Part shown: positions 16,547-24,954 of the stretch, in pieces
Layout of the letters: the number at the start of each line of letters is the position of its first letter
How positions within the stretch are numbered: position 1 is the first letter of the stretch
NCBI GenBank assembly: GCA_044772875.1
Contig: CP173058.1
Coordinates: 434,001 to 498,000, forward strand
Reading direction: 5' to 3'
DNA: 64,000 nt
From: Morganella morganii_D
GTDB lineage: Bacteria > Pseudomonadota > Gammaproteobacteria > Enterobacterales > Enterobacteriaceae
Program-made: the position numbers and the translations under genes
The notes under the pieces: generated by a model
The model's input: only the letters and a program-made list of their open reading frames with translations
Database searches by the model: none
Told to the model about the DNA's origin: nothing

Positions 16547-17738
16547 TCGGCGTCTCCTTATCTAAAGCCTGCAGCAGCATCCCTTTTGAGATAACTCCGG
16601 CATAGCGGTTGTTGTTGCCGACCACCGGGACTGCACACGGTGATTGAGCGACAACGGTCAGCAGCTCATTGAGCGGCGTGTCGGCGCTGACCGCCTGCGG
16701 CTCACTCAGAATGGCGTCTGTGATAGGTTTTTTCGCTTTCAGTGCCGCCTCCAGCGAGGCAACAGAAACAATACCGGCAAATTTTTGTCCGCGTTCAATC
16801 AGATAGCCGTATTCGCGGTCATCATCATTGAGGACTTTCAGTGCCGAACGCGGGCCAAAGCCCGGCGCGACATGCAGCAGAGCATCCGCACGGCGGCGGG
16901 CAATATCTTTGGCGCTGAACACATGACTGATATCCACGCCGCGGAAGAAGGTGCGGACATAATCATTGGCCGGGTTATTGAGGATTTCATCCGGTGTGCC
17001 GACCTGCACCACAACGCCGCCCTGCATAATGGCGATGCGGTCGCCGATACGCATCGCCTCGTCGAGGTCATGAGAAATAAACACGATGGTGCGCTGTTTA
17101 TCGCCCTGGAGACTCAGCAGTTCATCCTGCATCTCTGTGCGGATCAGCGGATCAAGGGCGGAAAACGCCTCATCCATCAGCAGGATATCCGGGTCATTCG
17201 CCAGCGCGCGGGCAAGCCCGATCCGCTGGCGCATCCCGCCGGACAGCTCATCAGGGTATGAATTTGCCCACTGCTCCAGGTTGACCTGTTTCAGGGCATC
17301 CATGGCGCGGTCATGACGTTCCGCTTTACTCATGCCGGCCAGTTCAAGGCCGAACGCTGTATTGCCGATAACTGACATATGCGGCATCAGTGCAAAGGAC
17401 TGAAACACCATGCTGATTTTTTTGCGCCGCACCTCGCGCAGTGCCTGGTCAGAAATCACAGCGATATCTTCGCCGTCGATAAGCACCTGTCCGCGGGTCG
17501 GTTCTATCAGGCGATTGAGAAGACGAACTAAGGTGGATTTCCCTGAACCGCTCAGTCCCATGATGACGAATATTTCGCCTTCTTCAATGGCCAGATTGGC
17601 GTCCTGTACGCCGACGGTAGCACCGGTCTTTTCAAAGATATGTTCTTTATCCAGGCCTTGTTCTAATAATTCAAATGCCTGTTTAGGGTGCTCACCGAAT
17701 ATTTTATAGAGATTTTTAACTTCGAGTTTTATTGCCAT
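16533..17738 (-). CDS. proV: Glycine betaine/proline-betaine ABC transporter ATPase ProV
   Basis: This is the ATPase of the ProVWX osmoprotectant importer. The start at 17738 gives MAIKLEVKNLYKIFGEHPKQ and 401 residues, as in E. coli (400); upstream in-frame starts are not supported. Motifs are Walker A GLSGSGKST (about 61-69), the signature LSGGMRQRIGLARAL, Walker B DILLMDEAFSALD and the switch His (ISHDLDEAM). Two C-terminal CBS domains (about 280-400) sense ionic strength in homologues. A 605-nt AT-rich region with a likely osmoregulated promoter precedes it, and proW overlaps its end. Confidence 0.95.
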   Translation of the reverse strand: MAIKLEVKNLYKIFGEHPKQAFELLEQGLDKEHIFEKTGATVGVQDANLAIEEGEIFVIMGLSGSGKSTLVRLLNRLIEPTRGQVLIDGEDIAVISDQALREVRRKKISMVFQSFALMPHMSVIGNTAFGLELAGMSKAERHDRAMDALKQVNLEQWANSYPDELSGGMRQRIGLARALANDPDILLMDEAFSALDPLIRTEMQDELLSLQGDKQRTIVFISHDLDEAMRIGDRIAIMQGGVVVQVGTPDEILNNPANDYVRTFFRGVDISHVFSAKDIARRRADALLHVAPGFGPRSALKVLNDDDREYGYLIERGQKFAGIVSVASLEAALKAKKPITDAILSEPQAVSADTPLNELLTVVAQSPCAVPVVGNNNRYAGVISKGMLLQALDKETPNEPE

Positions 17739-17814
17739 GCAGTATATCCATTCAGAATAACGTGGATGTAAAATGGGTAAATGTGGATCCTCTCCCTGAA
17801 AAAAAACGTTATTT

Positions 17815-17842
17815 ACCCTAACACACGAGATAATGCTGACAA
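17815..17842 (-). promoter_or_regulatory. Probable main proU promoter
   Basis: On the minus strand TTGTCA, a 16-nt spacer and TAGGGT give a sigma-70-like promoter starting about 70 nt before the proV ATG. TAGGGT is the -10 hexamer I recall for the osmotically regulated E. coli proU promoter, and the distance is similar. Confidence 0.55.
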
Positions 17843-18253
17843 CCCCTTGTTTATGAGAATTAATCAAAAAGAGCGTATATATTTTTGGTGTAAAATCACG
17901 GATATCCGGTAAATACACCAATTTATTAATATGTTAATAAATTGTGTGGGATAAGACAGAGATAACCCGGAAAAGTTAACCAGGCGCTTGTTTTACCCGC
18001 TTTTTATCCGTGATGACAGAAAAGAGAATATGATGATATTTTGATGACTAATACCGTCGTCAGTAAGTTGTGATATTCATCGCTTAAACAGGGAAAAAAA
18101 ATCACACCATATTAATAATATTTATAAATTATGGTTGGTGATTAATGATGTGATAACGAATATTTAGGTTAAGTTTAAAAATAACTCGATAAAAATACCC
18201 TAATAACAGGAAAATCCCACCGGAAAAATTGATAATTCAGGTTGTTTTTTGAA

Positions 18254-18296
18254 CTAAAAATGCACTGATATAAATATACTGCAATATCAGTGCATT
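18254..18296 (-). terminator. Intrinsic terminator of the nrdHIEF operon
   Basis: A perfect 13-bp stem (AATGCACTGATAT / ATATCAGTGCATT) with a 12-nt loop, followed on the minus strand by TTTTTAG. It lies about 50 nt past the nrdF stop. Confidence 0.88.
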
Positions 18297-18343
18297 AATA
18301 AAACCGGTATTTACTGCATGATACTTAAACAGAAATGATTGAT

Positions 18344-19306
18344 TTAAAAATCCCAGTCTTCATCTTCTGTATTCACGGCTTTACCGATCACATAGGAGGA
18401 ACCGGAGCCGGAAAAGAAATCATGATTTTCGTTGGCATCCGGTGACAGCGCCGATAATATCGCCGGGCTGACATCCGTCACACTCTCCGGAAACAGTGCT
18501 TCATACCCTAAGTTCATCAGCGCCTTATTTGCATTGTAATGCAGGAATTTAATCACATCCTCAGACCATCCGGCACCATCATATAATTTCCGTGTATAAC
18601 TGACTTCATTTTCGTATAAATCAAATAACAGGCTGAAAGTAAATTCCTTTATTTCCTTATTGGTTTGTTCGTCATAATTCTGTAATGAACGCTGAAATTT
18701 ATAACCGATATAATAACCGTGTACCGCTTCATCACGAATAATCAGACGGATGAGATCGGCGGTATTCGTCAGTTTGGCACGGCTTGACCAGTACATCGGC
18801 AAATAAAAGCCGGAATAGAATAAGAAGGATTCCAGAAACACACTGGCGACTTTCTTTTTCAGCGGGTGAGGGTCACGGTAATAACCGAGAATAATTGCGG
18901 CTTTATTTTGCAGCGTTGGTTCCTCCTCACTCCAGCGGTAAGCGTCATCAATCTCCTGTGTGGAGCAGAGGGTGGAAAAAACCGAGCTGTAAGAGCGGGC
19001 ATGCACCGCCTCCATAAAGCTGATATTGGAGAGCACCGCTTCCTCATGCGGCGTCAGGGCATCCGGGATAAGGGCCGGTGCGCCGACAGTATTCTGAATG
19101 GTATCCAGCAGGGTCAGTCCGGTGAAAACGCGGATAGTCAGCTGTTTCTCCGCCGGTGTCAGAGTCTGCCATGACGGAATGTCATTGGAGAGCGGCACTT
19201 TTTCCGGCAGCCAGAAATTGCTGGTCAGGCGGTTCCAGACCTCAAGATCTTTGTCATCTTCAATCCGGTTCCAGTTAATCGCGGAAATGCGGCTTAATGT
19301 GGTCAT
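18344..19306 (-). CDS. nrdF: Class Ib ribonucleoside-diphosphate reductase subunit beta
   Basis: NrdF carries the dimanganese (or diiron) tyrosyl radical cofactor of the aerobic class Ib reductase that makes deoxyribonucleotides. The 320-residue protein has the ferritin-like fold markers. Metal ligands lie in EAVLSNISFMEAVHARSYS (about residues 88-106) and RDEAVHGYYIGYKF (about 191-204). The C-terminal NTEDEDWDF tail is the part that docks on NrdE. AGGA lies 7 nt before the ATG. It is the last gene of nrdHIEF, 24 nt after nrdE, and E. coli also has proU immediately downstream. Confidence 0.95.
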   Translation of the reverse strand: MTTLSRISAINWNRIEDDKDLEVWNRLTSNFWLPEKVPLSNDIPSWQTLTPAEKQLTIRVFTGLTLLDTIQNTVGAPALIPDALTPHEEAVLSNISFMEAVHARSYSSVFSTLCSTQEIDDAYRWSEEEPTLQNKAAIILGYYRDPHPLKKKVASVFLESFLFYSGFYLPMYWSSRAKLTNTADLIRLIIRDEAVHGYYIGYKFQRSLQNYDEQTNKEIKEFTFSLLFDLYENEVSYTRKLYDGAGWSEDVIKFLHYNANKALMNLGYEALFPESVTDVSPAILSALSPDANENHDFFSGSGSSYVIGKAVNTEDEDWDF

Positions 19307-19330
19307 GATAATATCCTGATGTAAATCGGT

Positions 19331-21451
19331 TTATACGGCGCAGGAAACACAGCCCGCCACTTCGGTGCCTTCCAGCGCGGACTGGCGCAGACGCACGTAA
19401 TAGAGGGTTTTTATCCCTTTGCGCCAGGCATAAATCTGTGCGCGGTTGATATCGCGGGTGGAAGCCTCATCACTGAAAAAGAGGGTGAGGGATAAGCCCT
19501 GATCAACATGCTGTGTGGCGGCGGCGTAAGTATCGATAATCTTTTCCGGCCCGATTTCGTAGGCATCGCGGTAATACTCAAGATTATCGTTGGTCATATA
19601 GGCTGCCGGGTAATAGACCCTGCCGAGTTTACCTTCTTTGCGGATCTCAATGCGGGCAACAATCGGGTGAATGGAGGAGGTCGCGTGATTGATGTAAGAG
19701 ATGGATCCGGTCGGCGCGACTGCCTGTAAATTCTGATTGTACAGCCCGTGTGCCATCACACTCTCTTTCAGCTGCTGCCAGTCTGCCTGTGACGGGACGG
19801 CAATCCCGGCATCCGCAAACAGGGCCCGGACTTTTTCTGTCGCCGGTTCCCATTTCTGTGTGATGTATTTGCTGAAATATTCCCCGCTGGCATAAGCGGA
19901 TTGCTCAAAGTTGCGGAATGTCTGCTGCCGTTCAATCGCCAGCTGATTTGAGGCTTTCAGGGCATAATAGGCGATGGTTAAGAAATAGATATTAGTGAAA
20001 TCAATACCTTCCTCTGAACCATAATGAATATGCTCCCGCGCCAGGTAGCCGTGCAGGTTCATCTGCCCGAGCCCGATAGCATGAGAGCCCCGGTTGCCGT
20101 GATCAATGGACGGCACGCTGCGGATCTCACTCATATCCGATACGGCGGTCAGTCCGCGCACCGCGATATCAACGGAGCGGGCAAAATCCGGGGAATCCAT
20201 CATTTTCGCGATATTCAGTGAGCCGAGATTACAGCTGATATCGCGCCCAGTGTGGCGGTAACTGAGATCATCATTATATTCGCTGGCACTGTTTACCTGA
20301 AGGATCTCCGAGCAGAGGTTGCTCATATTAATGTAACCGGCGACCGGGTTTGCCCGGTTCACATTATCCTCAAACATAATGTAGGGATAACCGGATTCAA
20401 ACTGGATCTCCGCCAGGATGCGGAAAAATTCACGGGCATTGATTTTGCGCTTGCGGATAGCTTTGTTGTTGACCATATCCGCATAGTGTTCTGTGATGCT
20501 CAGTTCTGACATCGGTTTGCCGTAAACCCGTGCCACATCGTAAGGGGAAAAAAGGTACATCGGCTCGTTGTTTTTTGCCAGATCAAAGGTGATATCCGGA
20601 ATGACCACACCGAGAGATAAGGTTTTGATACGGATTTTTTCATCCGCATTTTCCCGTTTGGTGTCGAGGAACGTGAGAATATCCGGATGGTGTGCATGCA
20701 GATACACGGCTCCGGCTCCCTGACGCGCACCCAGCTGATTGGCATAGGAAAAGGCATCTTCCAGCATCTTCATCACCGGCACGACACCGCTGGACTGGTT
20801 TTCTATCAGTTTGATCGGCGCACCGGACTCGCGCAGGTTAGTCAGCAGAAAAGCCACGCCGCCGCCGCGTTTGGACAGTTGCAGGGCGGAGTTCACACTG
20901 CGGCCGATGGATTCCATATTGTCCTCAATGCGCAGCAGGAAACAGGAGACAAACTCTCCGCGCTGTTTTTTGCCGCAGTTGAGGAAGGTCGGGGTGGCGG
21001 GCTGGAAGCGCCCGCTGATGATTTCGTCCAGCAGCTGTTCTGCCAGCACGGTATTTCCCCGCGCCAGTGTCAGTGCCACCATACAGACGCGATCTTCAAA
21101 CCGCTCCAGGTAGCGCTGGCCGTCAAAGGTTTTCAGGGTATAGCCGGTGTAATATTTCAGTGCGCCGAGGAAGGTCGCAAAACGGAATTTTTTGCTGTAC
21201 GCCTGCCGGAATAAATTTTTAATAAATTCAAAATCATATTGTCTGATAACGTCAGCTTCGTAATAGTTTTCATTAATCAGAAAATCGAGCTTTTCCCGCA
21301 AATTGTGGAAAAACACGGTGTTCTGATTAACATGCCGGCGGAAGTAATGGTGTGCCGCCATCACATCTTTATCAAACTGGATCCTGCCCTCTGTATCATA
21401 CAGGTTGAGCATGGCATTCAGGGCGTGGTAATCCGTGTATTCAGTGGTCAT
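19331..21451 (-). CDS. nrdE: Class Ib ribonucleoside-diphosphate reductase subunit alpha
   Basis: NrdE is the catalytic subunit that reduces ribonucleoside diphosphates. The 706 residues show the ten-stranded barrel motifs. NCGKKQRGEFVSCF (about 157-170) holds a redox Cys region, NLCSEILQ (about 381-388) holds the radical Cys and Glu of the active site, and VAPTGSISYINHATSSIHP follows near residue 570. The C-terminus ends GCVSCAV, the Cys pair reduced by NrdH. There is no N-terminal ATP-cone, as expected for class Ib. Length is close to E. coli (714). It is translated 30 nt after nrdI. Confidence 0.95.
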   Translation of the reverse strand: MTTEYTDYHALNAMLNLYDTEGRIQFDKDVMAAHHYFRRHVNQNTVFFHNLREKLDFLINENYYEADVIRQYDFEFIKNLFRQAYSKKFRFATFLGALKYYTGYTLKTFDGQRYLERFEDRVCMVALTLARGNTVLAEQLLDEIISGRFQPATPTFLNCGKKQRGEFVSCFLLRIEDNMESIGRSVNSALQLSKRGGGVAFLLTNLRESGAPIKLIENQSSGVVPVMKMLEDAFSYANQLGARQGAGAVYLHAHHPDILTFLDTKRENADEKIRIKTLSLGVVIPDITFDLAKNNEPMYLFSPYDVARVYGKPMSELSITEHYADMVNNKAIRKRKINAREFFRILAEIQFESGYPYIMFEDNVNRANPVAGYINMSNLCSEILQVNSASEYNDDLSYRHTGRDISCNLGSLNIAKMMDSPDFARSVDIAVRGLTAVSDMSEIRSVPSIDHGNRGSHAIGLGQMNLHGYLAREHIHYGSEEGIDFTNIYFLTIAYYALKASNQLAIERQQTFRNFEQSAYASGEYFSKYITQKWEPATEKVRALFADAGIAVPSQADWQQLKESVMAHGLYNQNLQAVAPTGSISYINHATSSIHPIVARIEIRKEGKLGRVYYPAAYMTNDNLEYYRDAYEIGPEKIIDTYAAATQHVDQGLSLTLFFSDEASTRDINRAQIYAWRKGIKTLYYVRLRQSALEGTEVAGCVSCAV

Positions 21452-21481
21452 CGTGTTATTCCGGAATCAGGTAAGCAGCAC

Positions 21482-21898
21482 TCAGCAGGCGGATTCAGCG
21501 ACCTGCTGCTGCCAGAAGTGGTGTAAGCCGCGGCGGACGTTGTCCACATCCGCCTGCGTGCCGAGCAGTTCAAAGCGGTATAGAAACGGCACCTGACATT
21601 TGGCGGCGATAATGTCACCGGCGATAGCATAAGCGCGGCCAAAGTTGGTATTGCCGGCGGCAATCACGCCGCGCAGTAATGCCCTGTTCTCCGGCCGGTT
21701 AAGAAAACGGATCACAGGACGCGGTACCGCGCCGCTGTGATGCCCGCCGCCGTAGGTCGGCACCAGCAGCACAAAAGGCTGTGTGGCGGCCAGATTACCG
21801 TCCTCCGGCAACCGTGTGGCCGGGATCCCCAGCTTTTCAGTGAAACGGTGACAGGTTTCTGAACGGGTGGAGAAATAAATCAGTGCCTGTGTGGTCAT
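21482..21898 (-). CDS. nrdI: Flavodoxin-like protein NrdI
   Basis: NrdI supplies the oxidant (superoxide or peroxide) that activates the manganese cofactor of NrdF. The 138-residue protein has the flavodoxin-like FMN loops: YFSTRSETCHRF near residue 8, a glycine-rich VPTYGGGH at about 47, and AAGNTNFGRAYA at about 81. The ATG at 21898 has AGGAGG 4 nt upstream; an in-frame GTG further upstream (21931) would overlap nrdH and lacks such a site. It sits 19 nt after nrdH and 30 nt before nrdE. Confidence 0.93.
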   Translation of the reverse strand: MTTQALIYFSTRSETCHRFTEKLGIPATRLPEDGNLAATQPFVLLVPTYGGGHHSGAVPRPVIRFLNRPENRALLRGVIAAGNTNFGRAYAIAGDIIAAKCQVPFLYRFELLGTQADVDNVRRGLHHFWQQQVAESAC

Positions 21899-21917
21899 AG
21901 TGCCTCCTGTGTGTGGT

Positions 21918-22136
21918 TCAGAGGGCGGCAAGTTTGTCAGGACGGAACCCGGCCCAGTGTTCCTGACCGGCGATCACCACCGGTACCTGCTGATATCCCA
22001 GTGTGCGGACATGCTGATACGCCTGTTCATCCTGAGTGATATCGATGACACTGAACGGAATATTTTTCCGTGTCAGCATCTGGTAAGTGGCGTTGCACTG
22101 CACGCAATCGGGTTTGCTGTAGATAGTGACTGTCAT
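21918..22136 (-). CDS. nrdH: Glutaredoxin-like electron donor NrdH
   Basis: NrdH reduces the class Ib reductase. The 72-residue protein has the redox motif C11-V-Q-C14 after the first strand (VTIYSKPDCVQC), a cis-Pro region QVPVVI and the NrdH-type C-terminal WAGFRPDKL, which distinguishes it from glutaredoxins and fits reduction by thioredoxin reductase. It is the first gene of nrdHIEF. Two NrdR boxes lie about 65 and 95 nt upstream, so the operon should be repressed when nucleotide pools are high. Confidence 0.95.
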   Translation of the reverse strand: MTVTIYSKPDCVQCNATYQMLTRKNIPFSVIDITQDEQAYQHVRTLGYQQVPVVIAGQEHWAGFRPDKLAAL

Positions 22137-22199
22137 GGTGGTATCCCGTGGTTATAGTTGCCCGTTATGAGCAGATATCGTGGGCTGGTTGTGTTTTGA

Positions 22200-22215
22200 A
22201 TACTATATGTAGATG
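22200..22215. promoter_or_regulatory. NrdR box 1 (distorted)
   Basis: The core ACTATATGTAGA resembles the NrdR consensus ACACWATATATWGTGT but has degenerate ends. It is 31 bp from the second, near-perfect box, close to three helical turns, the paired arrangement NrdR needs. Confidence 0.75.
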
Positions 22216-22230
22216 TTAAATATATCAACC

Positions 22231-22246
22231 ACACTATATATGGTGT
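22231..22246. promoter_or_regulatory. NrdR box 2 (near consensus)
   Basis: ACACTATATATGGTGT differs from the NrdR consensus at one position. It lies about 95 nt upstream of nrdH. Confidence 0.9.
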
Positions 22247-22444
22247 TTTTATATTTTGAATAATTATCACTATTATTAATCCGTATGTGAGTAAATGCAT
22301 GATGAACTGTCCGTGCTGAGAGTATGCGGCGGCGGAAAATCCGCAGCGACAAATGCCCCCGGCAGGCGTACAATAGAAAATCTGAACTGTCTTTTACAGA
22401 CAGCTGAATTTATTGGCATCTGAACTGAAATCACGCAATTTATT

Positions 22445-23527
22445 ATGGAATTAGCCCCGTCTTCCCGAACTATCCGCACACTTCTTGCTTCTGATACTCC
22501 GTTGATTGATGTCCGCGCACCGGCTGAGTTCAGTCAGGGAGCAATACCTGTTTCACATAATCTGCCGCTGATGAATGATGAGGAGCGGGCAGCTGTCGGG
22601 ACCTGCTATAAACAGCAGGGGGCTGAAAAAGCACTTGCTCTGGGACATCAACTGGTCAGCGGTGAACGCCGTGAGCAGCGGATAGCGGCCTGGCTGGCGG
22701 CCTGTGCGGAGTATCCGCAGGGTTACCTTTGCTGCGCCCGGGGTGGTCAGCGTTCGCATATCGTACAGCAGTGGCTGCGGGATGCCGGGACGGAGTATCC
22801 GCTGGTCACCGGCGGTTACAAAGCATTGCGTCAGGCGGTGATTCAGGTGACTGAAGAGCTTGCAGATCGTCCGGCGATTCTGATCGGCGGTTGTACCGGC
22901 AGCGGCAAAACCACGCTGGTGAGCGAACTGGCTGACGGGATTGACCTTGAGGGGCTGGCGCATCACCGGGGATCCTCTTTCGGCCGCACCCTGGAAGCGC
23001 AGTTTGCCCAGGCGACATTTGAAAACCATCTCGCCGCTGCCATGATAAAAAAAGAAGAAATCAGCGGACGCTGGGTGCTGGAAGATGAAGGCCGCGCCAT
23101 CGGGGCTAACGGCCTGCCGGCGCCGCTGCGGGCACAAATGGCACAGGCTTCGCTGGTGGTGGTGGAAGATCCGTTTGAGCGCCGCCTGGAACGGCTGAAA
23201 GAAGAGTATTTTGACCGCATGTCCCGCGATTTCACTGCTGCATATGGCGAAGAGAAGGGGCGTGAGGCGTACAGTGAGTATCTGCATCACGGGCTGTCAG
23301 CTATCCGGCGGCGGCTTGGCACACAGCGTGCAGCGGAACTGACAGACCTGCTCGGCAGTGCACTCGCGGAGCAGTGGCGCAGTGGTAATACCGAAGCCCA
23401 TTTCTCCTGGCTGTGTCCGCTGCTGGAAGAATATTACGACCCGATGTACCGCTATCAGCTGAGCAAAAAAGCTGATCGCATCCTCTTTCGCGGCACTTAT
23501 GACGCCGTTGCTGACTGGCTGACATAA
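22445..23527 (+). CDS. selU: tRNA 2-selenouridine synthase
   Basis: SelU (MnmH, YbbB) replaces sulfur by selenium at the wobble 2-thiouridine of Lys, Glu and Gln tRNAs, through a geranylated intermediate, using selenophosphate from SelD. The 360-residue protein has an N-terminal rhodanese domain with YLCCARGGQRS, where Cys97 aligns with the catalytic Cys of E. coli and Cys96 is an extra neighbour. A P-loop domain with GGCTGSGKTTL follows at about residue 147. The gene stands alone between the divergent nrd operon and ogt. No SelD gene is in the window. Confidence 0.93.
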   Translation: MELAPSSRTIRTLLASDTPLIDVRAPAEFSQGAIPVSHNLPLMNDEERAAVGTCYKQQGAEKALALGHQLVSGERREQRIAAWLAACAEYPQGYLCCARGGQRSHIVQQWLRDAGTEYPLVTGGYKALRQAVIQVTEELADRPAILIGGCTGSGKTTLVSELADGIDLEGLAHHRGSSFGRTLEAQFAQATFENHLAAAMIKKEEISGRWVLEDEGRAIGANGLPAPLRAQMAQASLVVVEDPFERRLERLKEEYFDRMSRDFTAAYGEEKGREAYSEYLHHGLSAIRRRLGTQRAAELTDLLGSALAEQWRSGNTEAHFSWLCPLLEEYYDPMYRYQLSKKADRILFRGTYDAVADWLT

Positions 23528-23670
23528 TTCACTATCTCATCATTCGTCACAAAGCTGTTCACCGGGGTATCATTTTCCGGTGAACTGACTTGCATGAATT
23601 CATTTGCCTCGTTATTTTCTCTGTTGTGAGATGAATGACGTAAATGATGTTTGTCTCTTTATCATAATTA

Positions 23671-23690
23671 GGTTTTGCTATAGCAAAACC
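23671..23690. promoter_or_regulatory. Perfect 20-bp palindrome upstream of ogt
   Basis: GGTTTTGCTATAGCAAAACC reads the same on both strands. It ends 18 nt before the ogt ATG and includes TGCTATAG, which could be an extended -10 element. It may be a repressor site or, as RNA, an 8-bp hairpin close to the ribosome binding site. The regulator is unknown. Confidence 0.6.
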
Positions 23691-23708
23691 AGCACAAAGG
23701 GCAAACGT

Positions 23709-24176
23709 ATGGCGACGACTTATATAAAAGCTCCAACCGGATTTCCCCGCCGTTATATCATCATCAGCGCGGATGAGCAGGGGATCACTGAACTGGGATT
23801 TGACGATATTGCACAGGAGCAGACGGACAGCGATAACCCGCATATCAGACAGTGTATTCATGAGCTGGATGACTATTTTGCCGGAAAACGGCAGGATTTC
23901 AGTGTAAAACTCAATCCGCACGGCACAGAATTCCAGACACGGGTGTGGGCACAGTTATCAACGATTCCGTTTGCGGTCACCTGGTCTTATAAAGATCTGG
24001 CGTTAAAACTGGGGTCGGCTAATTACTGCCGCGCGGTCGGGATGGCAAACGGGCGTAATCCGATTTGTCTGATTATTCCGTGCCACCGGGTGATTGCACA
24101 CGACGGCTCAATGGGCGGATACAGCAGCGGGCTGGATATCAAGCAATGGCTGCTGCGCCATGAAGGGATTATCTGA
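23709..24176 (+). CDS. ogt: Methylated-DNA-[protein]-cysteine S-methyltransferase (Ogt-like)
   Basis: This DNA repair protein removes methyl groups from O6-methylguanine and O4-methylthymine by transfer to its own Cys. The 155 residues show the active-site PCHRV (Cys at about 125, within NPICLIIPCHRVIA), the helix-turn-helix region TWSYKDLALKLGSANYCRAVG that flips the base, and the C-terminal GYSSGLDIKQWLLRHE. The ATG at 23709 follows AAAGG and gives a complete domain; an upstream frame to 23604 crosses the palindrome and is not supported. It is about 15 residues shorter than E. coli Ogt. The symbol rests on family likeness. Confidence 0.88.
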   Translation: MATTYIKAPTGFPRRYIIISADEQGITELGFDDIAQEQTDSDNPHIRQCIHELDDYFAGKRQDFSVKLNPHGTEFQTRVWAQLSTIPFAVTWSYKDLALKLGSANYCRAVGMANGRNPICLIIPCHRVIAHDGSMGGYSSGLDIKQWLLRHEGII

Positions 24177-24378
24177 GCAGAAATAAGGTGGCAAATCTTG
24201 CTGAACGTTGAAATAACCAGGACAAATCCTCTGGTATATCAGCGGAATATCTCCCAGAATGTCGTTATCCGGCGGGTAGTTTAGTATCGAACCAGATTGC
24301 CCGGCAGGATCAATACAGTCTGATAACGACTGGCCGGGTACTGATGAAGTACTATCACTTGTTAAAGGGTTTTTTTGA

Positions 24379-24588
24379 ATGTCAAAGCGCAAAGGTAACG
24401 TGAAGTGGTTTAACGAAGCGAAAGGTTTCGGTTTTATCACTCCGGAAGACGGCAGCAAAGATGTGTTTGTTCACTTCTCTGCGATTCTGAACGACGGTTT
24501 CAAAACACTGGCAGAAGGCCAGAAAGTGGAATTTGAAATCGTTGATGGTGCTAAAGGCCCGTCTGCCGCAAACGTTGTCTCGATTTAA
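24379..24588 (+). CDS. cspE: Cold-shock-like RNA chaperone CspE
   Basis: CspE is a 69-residue single cold-shock domain that binds single-stranded nucleic acid and melts RNA hairpins. The RNA-binding motifs KGFGFITP (RNP1) and VFVHFSAI (RNP2) are both present, and the ending GPSAANVVSI is like that of E. coli CspE. The gene has a 200-nt upstream region after ogt, usual for csp genes with long leaders, and an excellent terminator. Position upstream of lipA is the same as in E. coli, but crcB and tatE are missing between. Confidence 0.95.
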   Translation: MSKRKGNVKWFNEAKGFGFITPEDGSKDVFVHFSAILNDGFKTLAEGQKVEFEIVDGAKGPSAANVVSI

Positions 24589-24640
24589 GTTGTAATCTGC
24601 CATACCGTAACCGTTATTTTAATTCGACATTACCGTGACG

Positions 24641-24675
24641 AAAACCCGTTACTCACCATGGTAACGGGTTTTTTT
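24641..24675 (+). terminator. Intrinsic terminator of cspE
   Basis: AAAACCCGTTAC-8 nt-GTAACGGGTTTTTTT: a long stem ending in a run of seven T. Confidence 0.92.
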
Positions 24676-24897
24676 ATATCAGTGCCGGGAACGAAAATCC
24701 TCCCCTGCCGGATCCCTTCCGGCAGTTGCCGGATAAACAGCATCAGCAGCAGACCGGCCGGTAAGGCGCGCAGCATGGCGACGGTCATCGGGTAGGTAGC
24801 CTGCCGGCAGCATTTCGGTGGTAACCTGGCAGGTACTGCCCCAGACCGCAGGAGCAAGTGCTGTCAGACATAAAACACCACTACGTGTATAATTTAC
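24676..24897 (-). pseudogene. Remnant of an EamA/DMT-superfamily transporter
   Basis: Two overlapping minus-strand frames together read like the N-terminus of an EamA permease. The first (from about 24897) gives LTALAPAVWGSTCQVTTEML then PAGY; the second gives PMTVAMLRALPAGLLLMLFI then RQLPEG. They join if one copy of a tandem CTAC duplication at 24792-24799 is removed, so a 4-bp duplication broke the frame. A start codon is missing, and the C-terminal 80% is lost where the cspE terminator begins. The family assignment is from the recognisable first two helices. It cannot make a functional transporter. Confidence 0.7.
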
Positions 24898-24954
24898 TCA
24901 CAATAATGTGATATGGAACACAACATAATCCGCATATTCACAGAACGGCGGGAA

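Larger units (their letters stand above)
17739..18343. other. AT-rich proU upstream region
   Basis: These 605 bases separate nrdF from proV. They hold the nrdF terminator at 18254-18296 and the proV promoter near 17815-17842. The rest is AT-rich with many A and T tracts, which suits the nucleoid-protein (H-NS) control known for proU in E. coli and Salmonella; H-NS binding here is inference. I see no gene in it. Confidence 0.5.

Noticed and set aside
22381..22410. CTGT...ACAG near selU as a LexA box
   Set aside because: The spacing is 5 nt, not 8, so it does not fit the LexA consensus.
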